This document shows, piece after piece, positions 22,413-34,698 of a stretch of DNA of 64,000 nt. This DNA is from Bagarius yarrelli (Eukaryota > Chordata > Actinopteri > Siluriformes > Sisoridae), in the NCBI GenBank assembly GCA_005784505.1, contig VCAZ01000001.1, positions 2,841,597-2,905,596 on the forward strand, read 5' to 3'. Both the position numbers and the translations under genes were made by a program. Every line of letters begins with the position of its first letter. Positions within the stretch are counted from its first letter, which is position 1. The notes below the pieces were generated by a model. The model was not told the DNA's origin and did no database searches. It saw only the letters and a list, made by a program, of their open reading frames with translations.

Positions 22413-22560
22413 CCCGAAGTTAAAGAGAAAACGAGTTTATTTAATCGATTAAGTTCATTAAATGTATTCCGGTTTTCAGTGTATAATAAAATCTATTGTT
22501 CTATTTCAACATGTAAACATATGTTTTTGTTCAACAGTTCGTTGCACAGTTTCAGTTCCT
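22413..22560. other. Intergenic spacer
   Basis: Short AT-rich stretch, nothing recognised. Confidence 0.4.
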
Positions 22561-22790
22561 TTTTTATTTTCATTTGTTTTGCTCTTTACACAGAATGCAG
22601 TAAAAGTAAAAATGTGTAAGTTTGTCCCTAATGAACAGGCTGGTGGCATCTGTGGCAAGGAAAATCTCCCTGAGATGAGGGAGGAAAGAGGTAGGAGGTA
22701 GGAAAGAACGTTAAGGGGAACCAGACTCAAAAGGAAACCTATTCACATCTGGGTGACACCGAATGTTTGTTAATTACAGCATATTGGAAT
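22561..22790 (+). repeat. Family F dispersed repeat (degenerate fragment)
   Basis: 'AAGTTTGTCCCTAATGAACA', 'GGCAAGGAAAATCTCCCTGA', and 'ACCAGACTCAAAAGGAAACC' parallel the 'GTCCCTGATGAGCAAGC...AAAACTCCCTGAGACGG' body of the copy at 50688-50935. The start (TATTTGTATAGCGC) is absent. Confidence 0.5.
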
Positions 22791-22870
22791 GGTGGAAAAG
22801 AAAGGGGCAGGAAACTGGTCACTGGTACCTCAGGGGGAAGTTTAACCTGCTCCAGAGTGAGAAAGAGTGA

Positions 22871-22875
<5 letters not shown>

Positions 22876-22912
<37 letters not shown>
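22876..22912. repeat. (GA)n microsatellite
   Basis: GA run, slightly interrupted at its start. Confidence 0.95.
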
Positions 22913-22915
<3 letters not shown>

Positions 22916-23082
22916 GATTATTAAGTGTATTGTTGTGTAAATTTCTGTTTGCATTTAAAAGATGGTGTGTGTAAAACTACCAGGTAACCATCGGTTTCTG
23001 AAACACACAAACCAGCCTAAACTAAGTCACATGTTCACCTATTTTTGCTTGATCTATGCATGGTCTTATAATGGCTCATGTA

Positions 23083-23231
23083 GGGAGGTGATAGCTCAGT
23101 GGTTAAGGTGTTGGACCGCTAACTGGAAGATTGTAGGTTAAATTTTTGTTTCTGAGTTTCTGTGCAAGGTCCCCCACCATCAATTGCTTGGTAGTATAAA
23201 TGATCTAAATGTAAGTCTCTCTGGATCTGCC
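23083..23231 (+). repeat. Family A SINE (degenerate)
   Basis: Head 'GATAGCTCAGTGGTTAAGGT' and a truncated middle and core ('GTAAGTCTCTCTGGATCTGC'). It lies between units A and B of the local duplication, so it may have inserted after the duplication. Confidence 0.75.
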
Positions 23232-23300
23232 GGAAATGTACATTTAACAGCCGCATGCAAGCGTTTTTTGAATGTTCTACACATCGTACACTTCTCAAGT
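23228..23300. repeat. Segmental duplication unit B (copy 1)
   Basis: 'GGAAATGTACATTTAACAGC' to 'CATCGTACACTTCTC'. Recurs at 23598-23665 with two or three changes. Confidence 0.8.
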
Positions 23301-23575
23301 TTTTTAACATGCTTTTTGTGTTTTTTAGTTGAATAAAAAACAGTTTTTTCCCTGTATTTCATCATTAAGTATTTCTTTAAAAAAATGCCAAAAATCTCGT
23401 CCCATTCTCGTCAACCCAGTCTCGTGTCTCGTCTCGTCTTGTGGGGTAAGTTTCTCATTACACACCCAGTACATTGTATAAACAAATGAAAGATAAACTT
23501 GAAAATCCATGTCTAGTCTACATGCGCACCAAGTTATCTAAGCTCAAATATACTAGGATTTAAATATGATACATT
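23300..23575. repeat. Segmental duplication unit A (copy 2)
   Basis: Parallel to 22145-22412: includes 'CAGTTTTTTCCCTGTATTTC', the hAT 3' end CTCATTACACACCCA, and the same external flank GTACATTGTATAAACA. Confidence 0.8.
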
Positions 23576-23597
23576 ATAGTTATAGAGGGAACTGTAC

Positions 23598-23665
23598 AGA
23601 AATGTACATTTAACAGCAGCATGCAAACGTTTTTTGAATGTTCTACACATCGTACACTTCTCTCT
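23598..23665. repeat. Segmental duplication unit B (copy 2)
   Basis: Second copy of the 23228-23300 unit, about 22 bp after unit A copy 2. Confidence 0.8.
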
Positions 23666-24698
23666 TTCTCCTGCTTTGTTTTTCACCATCTAAGGTTTGA
23701 CAACCTAATGTAAACACTAACTGCAAGCCGAAGAAGGAGCCACTCTTATCTTCACCTGCAATAAAAACCTTGTGTTATCACCTAGGCAGTGGTACTGAGG
23801 TGGACACACAGGGTCAATTAACCTTATCAGGTGTTGGAATTCAAAAAAAGTCATTGTGCTCTCAGCTATAAATATTTGCAATTTTTAACGACAAAACAAC
23901 AAGGAAGCAGATTCAACACCTGTTATCAGCTTGATGATAAAATGTTGCTTGATTCTATGCCTCCTATTTGATAAAGGCTACTAAAATATTAATAATAATG
24001 TATTGAAAAATTAAATATTAATAGTCATATTATGGGATTAGAATAGGTTAAAAATGTATAAAAACATGGAAAATAATATTGACTAATTTTAGTGGTTTCT
24101 ATTCACTAAACCGGAGCTGGAGCTTTTTCTCACTGGTTTAAGACAATAGCTTACAGTTCATGGAGGTTTTACTTCCTTGTTAAAAAAAAACAAAATTATA
24201 TAGTAATAGAAATAACCATTATGTTCATGTTTCCTGTTTTGCATATAGTGGTGTGCAATATATTATAAACTATCACATGGTTTTGAGTGCAAAATCATGC
24301 AAAAAATATAAAAATGATTTATTCTGTTCGTTGCTTTTTACAATAGCAAGTCCAGGACAAGGAATAGCAGAAGATCAGGTCAAAACCTTAATGGGTTGAG
24401 GGCAAGTTAAGATCAAATCTTATTTGTGAATTTTGCCAATGAGGAGGTTTAAAAACAGGCCCAGTTCTTGCCAACCACAGAAGGGTGGGCGGACTGATAT
24501 CCTAATTAAGCAATTTTTGGGGGTGGCGTTGAAAATATACTCCGTAAAATTCAACTAATTATATGATGGAATAGCAAAAATATTGGTGTGCTTATATTCT
24601 TGTGTAGACCTTACAGTCAATCAAAAACAGAAAACTGTTTGGTCAGGGATTTCTACACCCCTTCTTCAAACTTCTCAACAAAGAGGCCACCAAAAGCT
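23666..24698. other. Intergenic, nothing recognised
   Basis: AT-rich, no coding or RNA signals. No repeat family recognised. Confidence 0.4.
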
Positions 24699-24903
24699 AG
24701 GGACAGTAGTGGCTTGAATGGTTAAGGCGCTGAGTTATTGATCTGAAGAACAGGTAGACCTGGGTTCAAGCTCAACCACTGCCAAGACCCTTAACCCTTC
24801 CTGCTCCAGGGGTGCTGCATCAAAGCTGACCCTGTGCTCTGACCCCCAACTTACTAGGACGGGATATATGAAAAACGAATTTCACTGTGCTGTAAAAATA
24901 AAG
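24699..24903 (+). repeat. Family B SINE
   Basis: 'GTAGTGGCTTGAATGGTTAA', B-box-like GGTTCAAGCTC, 'AACCCTTCCTGCTCCAGGGG', 'GACCCTGTGCTCTGACCCCC', end 'AATTTCACTGTGCTGTAAAA'. Missing the 'CACTGTTGGGTCCTTGAGCA' part. Confidence 0.8.
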
Positions 24904-26155
24904 GATTTACATTATATAAACTGCTTTCATCAAATCAGTACTTGTACAAAAGAAGAGAAAAGAAAACCGTATTTGTATACCGCTGTCTATACCAGAAAGA
25001 CGAGAAAGGCGGTTGGGGGGCTCAGTCCAACCCCTGCCCTTGCCTAGAGCCGGCCCTGTTTACAAAAAGAATAAATATGTACGTTATTTTTGTGGTTATT
25101 GGTAGAACACCGTGTACATTAGGATAATAATAGTAAACCTTCTTTTGACTTTACACAAACGGGTGTGACTCTCAACTGTTTGTGTAAAGAAAGCTGTGCC
25201 TCTTCTGTGCCTTTTTCAATACGGATGGAATTTCCTGCATCAAGGTGTAAATGCTTTCATTGATAAAAGTATGACCTGAGCAGAATGATCAGATTAGCTT
25301 AATTACCCACTCTTTACAACCACGGTCAGTTGAAAAGCATCTCAGAACAAAGGCAGGTAGGAGAGAAGACAGTAGATCACTACAGTCCAGATCAACAACC
25401 TGAGGCTACAATGCGGCTGAAAACGTGGGTCTTTTGGGCTGAGGATAACTGACAGGGAAAAAACAAACATTCTAAAGTGCAAAAACATTCAGTGCAATAT
25501 TAGCCTCGACATTATAATACGAACCATCATGCAAATCAATGGGTTTGGGGCACCAACAATTTTCATAGTAGCGATGATAAAAGTGTAGGAACGTCTGTCA
25601 GTCTTTCTATTTTCTTATACCATTTTGATGGGAATGACTCATCAAGGAGTAATTATTCAAAGTCAGGGTGGAGGAAATTGCTTTTGAAATGCCTGGGAAG
25701 TAACTAGTCTTTGTACTTCAAGAGAAAAGTACAGATCTGTGTAGTACCGTGGGACGAACAGTTTTCTTTTTTTAATAATAAAAAAAACGTTATTTTTGAA
25801 ATTCTGCTAAAATAGTGAAATGTTAAAATGACACACCCACACACACACCCCCCCATACCTCCCAGCTAACCAGTTTGCCCGAATGATAATCACATGCACG
25901 CTAGCACTCATCCAGAAACCAGCTTAATTACACAGTGTTTGCTAAAAGTATTTCGGCAGCTCCTTTAATACGGTTTCAAGACGCTGTATTCATGAAGTTA
26001 ATTTATGAGACGCCTGCGATGTCGGGAAAGCCCATTCTTCTGGGATCGAATTTAATCATGCAAATTCTATCCCACTGCAGGCACATGCTGTATATCTCTG
26101 TGTGTAATACTTACCGACGCATGTCACAGGTTCAGACTGTGGATCTAGTTCACTT
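24904..26155. other. Intergenic with a small perfect hairpin
   Basis: No gene. A 12-bp perfect inverted repeat lies at 25149-25189. The phrase 'CCCTTGCCTAGAGCCGGCCC' near 25037-25056 may be a fragment of another dispersed repeat. Confidence 0.4.
25149..25189. other. Perfect 12-bp inverted repeat (hairpin)
   Basis: CTTTACACAAAC (25149-25160) pairs exactly with GTTTGTGTAAAG (25178-25189) across a 17-nt loop. Not followed by a U-run, and no gene adjoins it. Confidence 0.7.
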
Positions 26156-26156
26156 A

Positions 26157-26395
26157 GGGGGCAGGGTGGCTCAAATGGTTAAGGTGCTGAGTTGTTAATC
26201 TGAAGACCAGAAACACCTGGGTTCAAGCCCCACCTCTGGCAAGTCAACCACTGTTGGGTCCTTGAGCAAGACCCCTAAGACCCCTCCTGCTCCAGGGGCG
26301 CTGTATCATAGCTGACCCTGCGCTCTGACCCCAACTTACTAAGAAGGATATGCGAAAAATGCATTTCATTGGCTCTGTACACGTACCTTGGACAA
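26157..26395 (+). repeat. Family B SINE (near full length)
   Basis: 'GGGTGGCTCAAATGGTTAAG', B-box-like GGTTCAAGCCCC, 'CACTGTTGGGTCCTTGAGCA', 'GCTGTATCATAGCTGACCCT', and an end with 'TGCGAAAAATGCATTTCATT'. Confidence 0.85.
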
Positions 26396-26739
26396 TGAAT
26401 TGATTATACTTTGTCAGTGTATATATATATTCAATTCAAGAAATGGGAATTTGGAGAATATACTGAGGTTCCTGCCAAATTCTGAAAAAATGATAAAAAC
26501 GTAAAGACTTTTAAATCACATGAGCTGATATTTTTTTTACAATAGAAAATAAATAACATACATGTTTAAACTGAGGAATTTTACACTTTTAACCACTAAA
26601 TAATACACACATTTTTCATTAAATGATTGTCAGGTTGCAATAATCAGTTCAACCGGAACCAGGAACACGACCAATAACACACAATATATTTGTTTATCAC
26701 AAGTCGAATCACATCTACACTAACATATTGTCTGTTCTT
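26396..26739. other. Intergenic, nothing recognised
   Basis: AT-rich, short TA stretch near 26420-26430. Confidence 0.4.
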
Positions 26740-27147
26740 TGTTATTCCAAACTCACCACCGTCACTATCAATTGGAGACATTAAGGCAGTTTCTCAGTGA
26801 TCCCCTGTCTTCTAGACGGCCATCCGGACAGAAACTTTTCTGCTGCACGGGTAATCTACTGGTTTATCTGGTCAGAGGAGAACTGACCCCCCCCCCGACT
26901 GAGCCTGGTTCTCCTAAGGTTTTTTTTCTCCATTTTGTCACCGATGCAGTTTTGGTTCCTTGCCGCTGTCGCCTCTGGCTTGCTTAGTTGGGGACTCTTA
27001 ATTTATAGATATCAATCAAATTGAGTGTTTTAATAAATGTTTAATATTGTTGTTTTTTGATGTATTTCTGTAAAACTGCTTTAAAACAACCCCGATTGTT
27101 AAAAGCGCTATAGAAATAAAGGTGACTTGACTTGACTTGACTTGACT
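26740..27147 (-). repeat. Family F dispersed repeat
   Basis: Reverse copy relative to 33045-33345: 'ATCTACTGGTTTATCTGGTC', a C-run, 'TTGCCGCTGTCGCCTCTGGC', 'AAAGCGCTATAGAAATAAAG', ending in a (CTTGA)n pentanucleotide tail (27127-27147). Resembles a widespread fish repeat with a 'TTTATTTCTATAGCGC' start. No coding frame; class uncertain. Confidence 0.7.
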
Positions 27148-27571
27148 AAATGAACTCTTCTCAGATTTGATGCCTGCTAGAAGAAAAATCAATATTACGT
27201 GTAAGCATAAACTGAAAGGTATGACTTTCTTATGTATTTTAGCGCATGCCAGACAGTAGTAAAAATGACATTTCTAGCCAAATTTGTCAGCTATTTATTA
27301 TCACTGAACAAATTAACCTACTATATACTGGTTTAGCCAGTGCCATTGACTCGACCTAGTTTACTTTACTTACAGTGGATACAGTTAAATCAGACAGTTA
27401 CGTCTGTAAATATTGCTGTCGATCCTTTATTAGTTTTTGTGAATAGAAGTTCATGATTTCATAGGAGAGTCTGTTCTTATCACCCTTTTTTAACCTGGTG
27501 GAAGTTTTAAATTCTAAATAAAGCTGATTTAAAAAACAGTGTCATCTACAGAATAATATTTATTCTTTCTT
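27148..27571. other. Intergenic, nothing recognised
   Basis: AT-rich unique sequence. Confidence 0.4.
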
Positions 27572-27922
27572 TCATCTTCTATACCTGCTTATTCCCTAAT
27601 TCAGGGCCACAGGGATCTGCTGGAGTCTATCCCAGCCGTCTCTGAAAAGGCAAAAAAGCAGGAGGGGTACACCATGGACAGGTGGCCAGTCCATCACAGG
27701 GCCACACACACACACTCACACTCACTCCTACGGCCAATTTAGAATCACCAATCAATCTAACATACATGTTTTTGGACTGTGGGAGAAAACCGGAGAACCC
27801 GGAGTAAACCCACGCAAGCACAGAGAGAACATGCAAACTCATCAGAGACAGACCCCTGCCTGGGAATCGAACCCTGTGAGGCAACAGTGCTAACTACTAA
27901 GCCACTAAGTTACTGCTGCCCC
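27572..27922 (-). repeat. Family C SINE-like repeat (near full length)
   Basis: Reverse copy from 'CATCTTCTATACCTGCTTAT' through 'GGAGAAAACCGGAGAACCCG' to 'GCTGCCCCAC'. The frame on its minus strand (85 codons) is a repeat artefact. Confidence 0.85.
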
Positions 27923-29118
27923 ACAAAAAACATATTTTTAATATATATTTACACTATCTGGCAGACTTTCATCTACATTGTAACTGGCTCTACATTGTAA
28001 CTGGCTTTTAACCGGAACATTCATAGTTTTATTTATTTATTTGGTTTCTCTTAGTTAATAAAACACAAGTAAACTAACTACAGGACTTACAAAAGTGAAT
28101 AATAAGAATATAAGAATAATGATAGTAACATACACAGCTGCACTGTCCACTAGAGGCCATTGCCTTCATCCTCACTGGAAACTAATTTAATTCCTTGATG
28201 CGTCTTAAATTCGCTAAATTTAGGACTAGTCTTTCTGCCAAGATGAGTTCAAGATGAAGTCTTCGTTTCATCATGACCAAAACATCCTTTCTAAGAAATG
28301 ACCTCCTTTCTATGCAGAGGGGATAAATTTATTCACTGACCAAGTGCCGAAACCCTGTGTAATCTTGGCAGCTCATGTTTCAGCTGTAAAATCAAAATGA
28401 CAAGTTTGCAAAAGAAAATTGTCAATGGGTTGAATCACAACCACAGTAATATCATCATCATTAAAGGCTTCAAATACTTATTTTGCCAAATTCTGTATTT
28501 CATGTGCTGCCGTTCCGGATTTTACCTGTAGGTGGCAGTACTTTTTAAACTCCTACCTACTGTCGCTACTATGAAGCAGCTGGCAGAGCGAGAGGTTTTT
28601 ACAAAATGCTTTTTCTTTGGCTTTTTGAGTCTAAAATCTAAAAGAATAAGAGAAAAAAAATTAATGAAAAACAAAAGAGATCAATTATAATGTGATTTTA
28701 ATTATTCATTTGACTGTTAAACAATAAAGCAACATAAAATGTATTAAGTCAGCTGATTGGCAGTGTTAAATCACTTCTTAACCAGTGTTTTCCCTGCCAT
28801 TTGATAAGTGAGGGAGGGGCGTCTACTATTGTCTGTTGTCTGTATCCGCCCCAAAGTGCGGCACACAGGTAAACTAAATGTACAGTTCAAATAATTGTTC
28901 AGTTATTTAACTGTCTGCTGCCTTAAGAAAACAAAAAAAAATAAACACAATGATTAAGTGTCCGTCGAACCTCCCTAAAGCCTTACACCTACGGGGAAAC
29001 AGTGAATTATATATAAATGATAAATGTACTAACATTTAGTATGTACTAATTAACATGTACTAATAAATGTTTAGCATGTTAACATCACTTTATACATTAA
29101 ACACATACCAAACCAGCT
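27923..29118. other. Intergenic, nothing recognised
   Basis: AT-rich sequence. Short iterated 'TACTAA/ACATT' words near 29025-29080 but no repeat family identified. Confidence 0.4.
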
Positions 29119-29126
29119 AGCTAACC

Positions 29127-29315
29127 CAGGGGTGGGTAATCCCTGTCCTGAAGGTTTTGCAGAGTTTAGCTCCAACTTGCCTCCACACACTTACCTATAA
29201 GTTTTAAGTCCACCTAGCAAGATCTTGATTATTTGGTTCAGGTGTGTTTGATTAGGGTTGGAGCTAAACTCCGCAGGACACCCTGACCCTCCAGGACCAA
29301 GATTTCCCACCCCTG
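29127..29315. mobile_element. Palindromic hAT MITE (family E)
   Basis: Termini CAGGGGTGGGTAATC and the complement-like TTTCCCACCCCTG. TSD AGCTAACC (29119-29126) versus ATCTAACT (29316-29323), 6 of 8 identical. Same palindromic body as 11405-11588. Confidence 0.85.
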
Positions 29316-29323
29316 ATCTAACT

Positions 29324-31013
29324 CAACCTTCTTTTTAGTGTATATAATAATTATTCTATTAATCATAGACAAATTTAGTGACACTGGAGTGACAAATCTT
29401 AATTTTAATGTCAATATAGCCACAGGTTTGTGAACACCTCTTCATTCAGTGTTGCAGGGATTGCCTCTGAATTCCTAACAACCCTAGCCAGAATGAAGTG
29501 GTTACTAAAGATGAATGATGACAGCTCTCACACTCTTAAATAAATGAGGTCCTCAAGGACACTTGAGTAGTGAGAGGTTCATGATTAGAGGTTTTGTGTA
29601 AGAACCCTACAGTGCTGGAACTCTCAGTCTTTCACTGGTTCTTAACAGTGTTGGAGATTTTACTTCAAAAAAGTAATTAGTTATAGTTATTAATTACTTC
29701 TCACAAATAGTAACTGAGTTACATCATTATAAAAGTAACTAATTAACAAGTAACTTTTTAAAAATGCTCAAATATGTTAAATAACTTGGATGCCCCAGTA
29801 TTAAATAGGTACATGAATAAAATGGACATTATATATAATAAATAATTAATATAAAACTTTGTAAACTAATCTACACTATTTTATTGTTGTGGTGTCATGT
29901 GGCGATGTGAGGCGATTCTTTAGATTAGAATTACTTTTTTACTGAAGACAATGTGAGACTTTACACGTTACATAAACGGTCTTTTCTTTTAACTAAACGA
30001 GGGAAAAGTAGTGATTATACTTCCAGATTGTGAACTCCTTGGACTTGCCATTGCTGTGACCTCTGTAGCACATCCATATTTCAATCATACTACCTATAAC
30101 CATACTATAACATGCTTTTTTAACAGTTAGGAAATATATACTATGTGTGCGACTGTAAACGCTTCTGTGTGAACACTTGCACTGCTTTCTAAGCCAATCA
30201 TCATCAACTATGTGCACAAAAAATGTTGACCTCCTGTTTGTTCTCATGTCTTCCTGTCATGTGCTTCCCCTGGTCCTTGTGTTGTGTTCTTATTGGTTGG
30301 TTGTTTATTGTTCTCAGGTGTTCCTTGTTCGTGTGTGTGTGTATTTATAGCCCTTGTGTTTGCCCCACCTTATACCAAGTGTCCTCAGGACAGACATAAG
30401 TTTCACTGTGACACTAAATCCGATATACTGTTACAGTTACTGCAATTCCCAAATGTCCAATTATCATTCCAATCTGTGTGGTATATTAATACGATATTAT
30501 GTTAAAACGCTTTAAAGTTAACCCAAGAATGTGTGAAAATTCTAGCACATTCTTATTACACTGTGCATACTTTGCTTTCTTTGATATGTTCACTGTGGCC
30601 AGCACAGCCTCTGGAGGGTTTCTGTCCTTTTCAGAACCGCTCTGTGTGAACATTTTTGTGTGAACTCGTCCTAACAGCAGGACTGAGTGATGGGGAGCAG
30701 TGACCTCTGGGCAGAGCTGGTCAGTGCTAAAGCAAACAGTGTCCTGAAAGCTTATATTTTTAGCATGTGACTGCTTTTACATAAGTATAATTATAGCCTA
30801 TTGATCACAGCTCGACCATGACCAACCATTCTGGGACAGATTGAAAAAAATAATGACCATTTACAATGATACTGTAATGTTACAAGTTCTTAGATAGAGA
30901 CTAACGTGTTTAAACTTAATTTGCTAAGATGGAAGATCAGGTATAGCTTAGTAACATCTTTAAATCAGGGTCTCGCTGGACCCAGAGCTTTTTCCTGGGT
31001 GTGAATTGTAGGC
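29324..31013. other. Intergenic with two repeat fragments
   Basis: About 29648-29770 has 'AAGTAATTAGTTATAGTTAT' and 'ATAGTAACTGAGTTACATCA', words of a common fish 'AGTAACT'-rich DNA element (low confidence). About 30232-30370 shows a fragment similar to LTR family 1 ('GTATTTATAGCCCTTGTGTT'). No gene recognised. Confidence 0.4.
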
Positions 31014-31203
31014 ACATTTACAGCATTTGGCAGGCGCCCTTATCCAGACAGACTTACATTATTCGCTGTTTTACAACCGAGCAATTGGAGGGTTAAAAGC
31101 CTTGCTCAGGGGCCCAGCAGTGGTGGCTTGGTGGTACTGGGAATCAAACCAGGCTCTTCAAGTTGGTAATCCAACACCTTAACCACTCCTCTAACACTTC
31201 CCC
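31014..31203 (-). repeat. Family A SINE
   Basis: 'TTTACAGCATTTGGCAGGCG' tail/core complement, 'GCCTTGCTCAGGGGCCCAGC', head complement ending in ACACTTCCCC. Confidence 0.85.
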
Positions 31204-31647
31204 ATTTGTATGTTTTGGGAATTTGGGAAAAAAAGCTCCAAAAGGCAGAGGGATAACATGAACCAATTACTTCAGGGTCCCTGGAGCCGTGATGAGGCAA
31301 TACTAACTTCCGTGCTGTGACAATTGGTAATTAAGTGTGTAATTGTGTTCAGACATTAACGATGATTTAAATGGTCTCAATGGGAGCAATTTTAAATGAG
31401 TTGCTCTATAAATACTAAATTGATAGACGTGCAATAGCATTTCGTTATGTACATCAATCTAATGTCAATGGCAGCGATAAGAGTAACTGTTACTGATGCG
31501 GCTGTAATGACCAGTAAGATATGAGCGAGTTAATACTTGCACAACAATATGGATAAAAATATTTTTGCTAATAATTTCCATCACGATTTCTGGAGTCGCT
31601 GTATGGATAGAGTCAGCGGCTGGCTCGAATCACAAAACACATGGTGA

Positions 31648-31683
<36 letters not shown>

Positions 31684-33044
31684 ACATGTTTGTGCTTGTA
31701 ATACAGCATACGAATGATGGTCCATGTTCTCATACCATAGGAAACTGTGTGTGTGTGCGTGGGTTTGTGTGTGTGTGTGTCAGAATACCACTGATTTGTT
31801 CTGCGTGATCGTCTGAGACAAAAATATTACTCACCAGATAAAGTGATACAGTAGAATTATGGAACTGTGTTGTAGAAGCTGTGTTACGTGAACTAAATTC
31901 GGGCTCATGTTCAAATTAGCATTTCCAACAATTTTTTTTTTTTAAAGAACATAATTGGCTGTGTAAGATAGTGATTTGTATGACCTCGTGTGGGAGAGGA
32001 CTGCTAACCACTTCTTCTTTGAAACTTCTATTTCGTACTCGGTCTGCCTGCTGCCAGGTGTTAAGACTACACAGATATATCACAAAATAGTGCTAAGCAA
32101 AAATCATTTTCAGGTCTGAAATGTTAAAACAAAAATCCTAGACAGACACGTCGCATGGAGCTTATTGTTATTTTAGCAAATTGGCTGCCATGACATTTAG
32201 CCCAGACTCATCCTACAAATGTGAATATGCTGTAATAAAACATGATGTATGAGAGGTCAAAATCGTGCCACTGCATATGATAATTCTGCAGATCAGCCCA
32301 TCAGACAGGTGCAATTTTCTTTGTCATGCCCATCAGCAAAATGGCATCCAATGAGGCCTGACAGGACTGGCCGTATCACATCGCCTCTGTCTTTTCCTAA
32401 AATGAAAGTCCAAAGTGAAATTAATTCAGTTTTTCCCCTGAGCTTTGGTTACCTACCGTGTCAGCTGATGTCTGTAACCTTGGTAACTCTACTTGCTGCT
32501 ACCGCTTCTGTTTTCTTCTTCGGAATTCAGAAATGACTGACCCTCCAGCCTTTATACCTTTATACAGCTGACTCAATACCTGATCGCTGAATTAGACAGA
32601 AACACTCAAAATTGTTAACATTAACAGTTTGGGGTTATTACCATGGTGTCAAGCAGCATCTGGGATATTTGAAGCTAAAAAGTAATTCTTTGTCACTTTC
32701 TTTCTGAATTTTTTTTCTGATGGAATCTTAGGTAGACTGCAATCAGACGGAAAGATTCAGAACTATCAGATGATTGTATGTCGGCATCTGGCAAGTCTCA
32801 GTTTGCGCCATTTTAAAGGATTCAATCGATATCTAATTTGCCTTAGTGTCATTTTAAACTCAGTGGGCTCTAAAACGGCACCCACGTTATTTCCTCTTTG
32901 TATCTCTTTTTCTATCTTCTTTTTTACGTGATTAACTTTTACACTTAAAGAAGAATACTTATTCATTTTTGATGCAAACAATAATTGTTTTGCATGATGA
33001 GGTTTTTAACACAGCAATTGAGGGAAAATATGAATTATTTATAG
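31204..33044. other. Repeat-poor intergenic stretch with GT microsatellites
   Basis: No SINE copy for about 1.8 kb. Contains (GT)n at 31653-31679 and a shorter GT stretch near 31746-31780. About 32150-32540 is balanced in composition and looks unique, a candidate for conserved non-coding sequence. A 95-codon plus-strand frame there (32249-32536) has no recognisable similarity. Confidence 0.35.
31653..31679. repeat. (GT)n microsatellite
   Basis: Perfect GT run. Confidence 0.95.
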
Positions 33045-33345
33045 TCACGTCAAGTCAGGTCACCTTTATTTCTTTAGCGCTTTTAACAATCAGGATTGTT
33101 TCAAAGCAGCTTTACAAAATCACATCAGAAACGGCATTATTAAACACTCATTATAAAACACTGATTATTGATATCAATAAATTTTGTGTCCCTAACTAAG
33201 CAAGCCAGAGGCGACAGCGGCAACGAACCAAAACTCCATCGGTGAAAGAATGGAGGGAAAAAACCTTGGGAGAAACTAGGCTTAGACGGGGGGTCAGTTT
33301 TCCTCTGACCTGATAAACCAGTAGGTTACGCATGCATTTATAGCA
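33045..33345 (+). repeat. Family F dispersed repeat
   Basis: 'GTCAAGTCAGGTCACCTTTA', 'GCGCTTTTAACAATCAGGAT', 'CAAGCCAGAGGCGACAGCGG', 'CTCTGACCTGATAAACCAGT'. Opposite orientation to 26740-27147. Confidence 0.7.
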
Positions 33346-34480
33346 AAACATAGCACTACAGACACACACACACCTGGACAAACTGATCAGAATAATTAAA
33401 TCTATCATTCCATTCAGAACATATTCTATGAGAAAGCCACTCCCGTAATACACTGAACCACCAGCAAAACAAGAACATTTTTTCTATGATGCCAGTCATT
33501 GTATCTGATCAAAGACCAAGTTCTGTAGCACTGTTAAACATGTTTGCACACTTGAAAACAAATACAATGTACTCTGGTATATGAAAAGACGCCGATCAGA
33601 CCAACCCTTTTTGAAAGCAAGGCATGTCGCTGTTCTCGAATGCCTGTAAACAAGAGGCCAGCTTACATAAGCCTATATTTATCCAGGATGAGAAGTGTGT
33701 TTCAATATATTAATAAAGCATTTTCTCTGTTTCCACTGCTCACCGTAAACCCCTATTTCTAAATTAGGGCCAAAAAGATGATCATTAAAAATATCCTGGA
33801 TAGGATAGTAGATATCTCAGACTTAAAAAAGCAAATATCTGCAGGTATCAAAATGGATTTATACAACAATATATTAAGGAATTCAAAAGTAAATATTTAA
33901 TCGAATAAACAGACGTGACCAGTTCATGTCCAAACCTGCTTGATGAGCTAGCTTGGTAAACATTCAGTCACAAGGAAAAAATGCTGCTATGTCTGCCAAG
34001 ATGAAGCTGAATGTTGGCTTGATGGTTAGCTGATATTGAATAGACCTTTTGGAACGAAGAACAGGAACGAAACTTTACTTTAGTTGTTATAAAAGTTACT
34101 TAAACCCTCAAATGAAAATATGAAAAGTTAAAAATCGTACTATTTAGGATGGCGATAAAATTACAGTCAGTCAAGTATTTCCCCTTTAAATAAACGAAAT
34201 AATCTGAAAAATAAACATCCTCGTCAACTGACTGGGACTGATGACATACTGACTCATCATCATAAATAACTTTTGAACTGATAAAAAAAAAATATCTAAT
34301 CTAATAAGCAAAAATCTTATCGATGAAACTTTGTACTTTGCTCTGGTAAACGAGTGACTGTACGTATACGCAGTTGTTTAAATCAGACAGAAAATGTAAG
34401 AAGAAACACACAGTGCCAGTCACTTAAAAAATACTCTGTATATTATTAGATTAGATTATTTTAGATTAGATATATATAAT

Positions 34481-34493
<13 letters not shown>
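33346..34493. other. Intergenic, nothing recognised
   Basis: AT-rich unique sequence; no gene or repeat family seen. Confidence 0.4.

Positions 34494-34532
<39 letters not shown>
34494..34532. repeat. (TA)n microsatellite
   Basis: TA run preceding the inverted-repeat structure at 34582-34746. Confidence 0.9.
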
Positions 34533-34537
<5 letters not shown>

Positions 34538-34581
34538 CATCTGTAAATCTACACTTATATTACTTCTATTTACTTCTTCAG

Positions 34582-34635
34582 TTATATTTTCTCTGCACAC
34601 TACCCATTTCTAATATCACTTATATTCTGTTAATT

Positions 34636-34698
<63 letters not shown>

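Noticed and set aside
25149..25189. Perfect hairpin considered as a terminator or microRNA precursor
   Set aside because: A 12-bp stem is too short for a typical pre-miRNA, there is no U-tract, and no adjoining gene.
34480..34698. Plus-strand frame of alternating Tyr and Ile
   Set aside because: Translation of TA microsatellites.
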